Assembly (NCBI GenBank): GCA_024404915.1
Contig: JAKSPJ010000007.1
Span: 62,001 to 126,000 of the forward strand
Reading direction: 5' to 3'
DNA from: Oscillospiraceae bacterium
GTDB lineage: Bacteria; Bacillota; Clostridia; Oscillospirales; Ruminococcaceae
Length of the DNA stretch: 64,000 nucleotides
The notes under the pieces are model-generated. The model was not told the origin of the DNA and did not search any database. It saw nothing but the letters and a program-made list of their open reading frames with translations. Positions 60,765 through 64,000 of this stretch are shown here, piece after piece. The position numbers were made by a program, and so were the translations under genes. Numbering within the stretch: position 1 is the stretch's first letter; each line of letters begins with the position of its first letter.

Positions 60765-62639
60765 TTACAAATCCACCTTGACAGCAGTAAAGCCATAGGG
60801 GGGCAGAATGGTCTTTCCGTCACGGATTTCACCATGAACCGCAGAAAATGTTGAATAAACATCCATAAATGGTACATTTTGCACCTCAACGCATACATCA
60901 TGATCCGAGCGGTTCAGTGCAATCACCACAGCCTTTTGTGTCTCCTCCTGATAACGTGCAAAAATGATATAGTCATCTTTCAGCACAAGGAATTTCAACA
61001 TACCATCCACGAACACATCTGAAGCATGACGAATGCGGGAAAGCTCCTTGGTAAAGGCAATCAGATCCTGATCCTCATTGCCCCAGGGATAACAGCGGCG
61101 GTTAAAAGGATCGCCGTAGCCATCCAGACCTGCTTCATCGCCGTAATAAATGCTGGGCACACCCGGCAGGAAGAACTGCAGAACCATTGCACATTTCAGC
61201 TTATTCTTTCCTACAGCATACTGCTCCGGGGAAAGTCTGCGCTCTGCCATCCAGTCCTTGCTGCGGCCGTTGACAGGCTCACCGCCAAATACGGTAATGG
61301 CACGGTCAATATCATGGGTAGATACAAAATTCATCAGAACATCCACAGAGCATTTCGGATAGTTCTCCAGGATGCACATAATCTGGTCACGGAAGCTTTT
61401 CGGGGCACATCCGCCCAGATACTGCATGATTGCCGTGCGGAAAGGATAGTTCATTACAGAATCCAACTGATTGCCCAGCAGATAGCGTCTCTTTACGCCG
61501 TAAGCTTCTTTGGTTGAAGCATCTTCCCAGACCTCGCCAATAACGATATGGTCCCCGTCTGCCCGCTTTACGCAGTCGTGGAGATGGTCCAGAAATGCAT
61601 CCGGCAGTTCATCTGCCACATCCAGACGGAAGCCTGCAGCACCCTGCTGCATCCAGTATTCCAGCACGCCGCCTCTTCCGCAGATATAATCCGTGTATTC
61701 CTGTTCGTTCTCATTGACATTCGGAAGCGTATCAATACCCCACCATGCTTCATAGGTATCCGGATGATGGTGGAAGCTGTACCACTTGTAATAGGGGCTG
61801 TTTTTAGACTGATATGCGCCCACTGTGTCATATCTCCGGAACTTGTTGAAATAGATACTGTCTGCACCTGTGTGAGAAAAAACGCCGTCCAGAATCACAC
61901 GAATGCCGTGTCTGGAAGCAATACGGCAAAGTCTCGCAAAATCATCATTCGTACCCAGAAGAGGGTCCACATTGCGATAATTGGCAGTATTGTAACGGTG
62001 GTTTTCGTGGGATTCAAAAATCGGGTTCAGATAGATGCAGGTAACGCCCAACGATTCCAGATAGGGCAGCTTTTCAATGATTCCGTCAATATCACCGCCG
62101 AAATAGTCATTGTTCCAGACATGACCATTTTCATCTGGTCTGTAGTAGGGTGTACCGCCCCAGTCATCACGGAGCACACGGTCAGAGGGCACATTTTCAT
62201 GATGTTTTCCACTCTTGCAGAAGCGATCCGGGAAAATCTGATACATCACACCGCCTTTGAGAAATGCAGGTGTTTCATACATATCATCGAATACTGTCAG
62301 CTGGAACAATCCGCCCTCGCCAACAATGCCGTTATGTGCATCCTTCTTCTTGATATAAAACCATTGTCCGGAAGAAATATAGGAGAAATAATAATAATGC
62401 ACACCGGGGAATTTTGCAGAGCAAGTTGCAGAATAATAAATATAATCACCGCTGTCATAAACGGTATTCATTGGAATAAAGCGTTCCTTCATACCGGGGC
62501 GATAAAGAATCATCATAGGATTGGTGTCCAGATGTGTGGACTTGGAAATACAGATTGTAAAGGTACAGGGTTCATTCTGACGAAGCGCACCAAAAACAGA
62601 TTTATATGCACGATTCCAGCTGTCGTATACACGATTCAT
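60765..62639 (-). CDS. GH13 alpha-glucan hydrolase (neopullulanase/cyclomaltodextrinase-like)
   Basis: The 624-residue enzyme has an N-terminal beta-sandwich domain (residues about 1-125), GVMYQIFPDRFCKSG opening the barrel, and the GH13 regions: I DGVFSHTG, II GFRLDVADE with the nucleophile Asp, III VIGEVWED with the acid/base Glu, IV FVSTHDIDR with the transition-state Asp. No signal peptide, so it should act on maltodextrins inside the cell. It lies next to glycogen phosphorylase. Substrate specificity (alpha-1,4 or 1,6) is open. Start at 62639 has AAGAGGAATG upstream. Confidence 0.92.
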   Translation of the reverse strand: MNRVYDSWNRAYKSVFGALRQNEPCTFTICISKSTHLDTNPMMILYRPGMKERFIPMNTVYDSGDYIYYSATCSAKFPGVHYYYFSYISSGQWFYIKKKDAHNGIVGEGGLFQLTVFDDMYETPAFLKGGVMYQIFPDRFCKSGKHHENVPSDRVLRDDWGGTPYYRPDENGHVWNNDYFGGDIDGIIEKLPYLESLGVTCIYLNPIFESHENHRYNTANYRNVDPLLGTNDDFARLCRIASRHGIRVILDGVFSHTGADSIYFNKFRRYDTVGAYQSKNSPYYKWYSFHHHPDTYEAWWGIDTLPNVNENEQEYTDYICGRGGVLEYWMQQGAAGFRLDVADELPDAFLDHLHDCVKRADGDHIVIGEVWEDASTKEAYGVKRRYLLGNQLDSVMNYPFRTAIMQYLGGCAPKSFRDQIMCILENYPKCSVDVLMNFVSTHDIDRAITVFGGEPVNGRSKDWMAERRLSPEQYAVGKNKLKCAMVLQFFLPGVPSIYYGDEAGLDGYGDPFNRRCYPWGNEDQDLIAFTKELSRIRHASDVFVDGMLKFLVLKDDYIIFARYQEETQKAVVIALNRSDHDVCVEVQNVPFMDVYSTFSAVHGEIRDGKTILPPYGFTAVKVDL

Positions 62640-62677
62640 GATTTCATTCCTCTTTATATTTAAATTGTTTTACCCGT

Positions 62678-62711
62678 AAAAAAGTGTGGGCAGTCAAGAA
62701 CCGCCCACACT
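62678..62711 (-). terminator. Terminator after glycogen phosphorylase
   Basis: GTGTGGGC (62684-62691) and GCCCACAC (62703-62710) form a perfect stem; on the minus strand TTTTTT follows (62678-62683). Confidence 0.9.
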
Positions 62712-62735
62712 CCACTTCAAATGTTGTATATAGGA

Positions 62736-64000
62736 TCAAAGGTGCCAGATATTCTTTGCGTACTCTGTAACGGCACGGTCAGCAGAGAATACGCCTGCGC
62801 CTGCGATGTTGTTCAGACTCATCTTTGCAAAACGCTGCTTGTCTGCATAGCACTGAGCAGCATAAGCCTGTGCAGCACGATAGCTGTCAAAATCAGCCAG
62901 AACCATATACGGATCCATTGTGCGCAGAGACTGTGCAATTTCCGGGAACTTGCAGTCATTCACGCCATTTGCAATACGGTCAACACAGGTCCGGATCAGA
63001 CCGTGATTATTGTAAATCTCCTGCGGATTATAGTGCGGCTTGCGTGCATTGACTTCTTCCGTCTTCATACCAAAGATGATAATATTCTCATCACCAGCAG
63101 CATCCTTAATCTCAATGTTTGCGCCGTCCAGTGTACCAATGGTAACAGCACCATTCAGCATCAGCTTCATATTACCGGTACCGGAAGCCTCCGTGCCGGC
63201 CAAGGAAATCTGCTCAGAGAAATCGGATGCAGGCATCAGCTTTTCGGACAGAGTGACACAATAATTCTCAAGGAAGACAATAGAAAGTTTTTCGCTGATT
63301 TTCGGATTCTTGCGAATTTCCTCAGAGAGGCTCCAGATCATCTTAATAATCTGCTTTGCCAGATAGTAGCCCGGTGCGGCCTTTGCAGCGAAAATATAGG
63401 TCTTCGGAGCAAAATCAGCATCCGGATTCTCAAGAAGCATCTGATAATCAGCAAAGATATTCAGCGCATTCAGGTGCTGACGCTTGTACTCATGGAGACG
63501 CTTAACCTGTACATCAAATACGCTGTCCGGATTCAGGATAATACCGCTCTTGGACTTTACATACTTTGCGAACTCCACCTTATTGGCACGCTTCACAGCC
63601 ATCAGCTTTTCCAGCACAGCAGCATCATTCTGATAATCACGCAGTTTAACAAGCTCTGCGCCATTCTTCAGGAAGTTGCCGCCAATGGTATCCTTCAGCA
63701 GCTTAGTAAGACCGGGGTTAGACTGATACAGCCAACGACGGTAAGCAATACCGTTTGTAACATTGGTAAACTTCTGCGGAGTATCCACATACTCATTATG
63801 GAACACAGCATCCTTGATAATTTCAGAATGCAGCTTAGAAACGCCGTTGACACTATGGGAAGCGACCACACAAAGTGTTGCCATGTGAATCATATTGTCC
63901 TGAACGATAGACATTCTTGTGGTCAAAGCGCTGTCATTGGTCTTAGCAAAGATTTCTGCGCAGTAACGGTTGTTAATTTCCACAATAATAGAGAAAATAC
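62736..64000 (-). CDS. glgP: Glycogen/starch/maltodextrin phosphorylase, C-terminal part
   Basis: Phosphorylase releases glucose-1-phosphate from alpha-glucans. The visible 421 codons are the C-terminal half; the reading frame stays open to the window edge, so the gene continues outside. It contains EINNRYC, VNGVSKLHSEIIKD, FTNVTNGIAYRRWL, VQVKRLHEYKRQHLN and the pyridoxal-phosphate lysine in SLAGTEASGTGNMKLMLNGAVTIGTLDGANIE. All active-site residues seen are intact. It feeds the phosphoglucomutase encoded at 15.6-17.3 kb and is followed by its own terminator. Confidence 0.96.
   Translation of the reverse strand, partial: IFSIIVEINNRYCAEIFAKTNDSALTTRMSIVQDNMIHMATLCVVASHSVNGVSKLHSEIIKDAVFHNEYVDTPQKFTNVTNGIAYRRWLYQSNPGLTKLLKDTIGGNFLKNGAELVKLRDYQNDAAVLEKLMAVKRANKVEFAKYVKSKSGIILNPDSVFDVQVKRLHEYKRQHLNALNIFADYQMLLENPDADFAPKTYIFAAKAAPGYYLAKQIIKMIWSLSEEIRKNPKISEKLSIVFLENYCVTLSEKLMPASDFSEQISLAGTEASGTGNMKLMLNGAVTIGTLDGANIEIKDAAGDENIIIFGMKTEEVNARKPHYNPQEIYNNHGLIRTCVDRIANGVNDCKFPEIAQSLRTMDPYMVLADFDSYRAAQAYAAQCYADKQRFAKMSLNNIAGAGVFSADRAVTEYAKNIWHL

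Noticed and set aside
1..64000. CRISPR arrays, tRNA or rRNA genes, insertion sequences, prophage genes
   Set aside because: Read through on both strands; no regular repeat array, tRNA T-loop signature, transposase or phage gene was seen.

Overview
The window looks like a chromosomal segment of a cellulolytic Ruminococcus (Oscillospiraceae, Firmicutes; R. flavefaciens or R. champanellensis-like). The evidence is two secreted plant-cell-wall hydrolases ending in type I dockerins (a GH10 xylanase and a GH9 glucanase), low-GC Gram-positive SigA promoters (TTGACA, 17 bp, TATAAT, often with extended -10 TGn), a Clostridia-style fatty-acid operon built around FabK, several TTG starts, and CdaA/CdaR. 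No prophage, insertion sequence, CRISPR array, tRNA or rRNA was seen. Species assignment is inference.

Layout. 1-4.1 kb (+): end of a metallo-beta-lactamase-fold protein, rlmH, a degenerate MNT/HEPN pair, a CYTH-HAD fusion, and a small lipoprotein translationally coupled to a radical-SAM/SPASM enzyme. 4.2-12.3 kb (+): TetR regulator and type II fatty-acid operon fabH-acpP-fabK-fabD-fabG-fabF-fabZ-accD-accA, without accB or accC. 12.5-17.4 kb (+): cdaA-cdaR (c-di-AMP), rpmE with a structured leader, phosphoglucomutase. 17.4-20.5 kb (-): SulP transporter and a macro-domain protein with a helical C-terminus. 20.7-24.4 kb (+): HD hydrolase, asnB with a structured leader, and pyrB with a PyrI-like zinc tail. 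24.5-36.6 kb (-): ligand-binding/GGDEF protein, LRR surface protein, rpoC, rpoB. 37-46 kb (+): three related membrane proteins, comM, rodA, a small membrane protein, a D-2-hydroxyacid dehydrogenase, proB, proA. 46-51.6 kb: GH10-dockerin (+), PAP2 phosphatase (-), GH9-dockerin (-). 52-57.4 kb (+): MacAB-like exporter with two adaptors. 57.5-64 kb (-): two related lipoproteins, an ABC-F ATPase, a GH13 enzyme and glycogen phosphorylase (cut by the window end).

How the genes fit together. The secreted GH10 and GH9 enzymes would break down xylan and cellulose/beta-glucan; the GH13 enzyme, glycogen phosphorylase and phosphoglucomutase would handle alpha-glucan and glucose phosphates. The fatty-acid operon probably has its own TetR repressor acting on a palindrome just downstream of the promoter.

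The most interesting non-coding features are an apparent 175-nt small RNA gene at 26.8 kb with its own promoter and UUCG-loop terminator, and a second promoter-to-terminator unit facing the rpoB promoter at 36.6-36.8 kb. The first RNA exposes UCCCUCU motifs complementary to the GAGAGGG-type ribosome-binding sites of both dockerin-enzyme genes. All functions are inferred by reading sequence and motifs; no database search was run.
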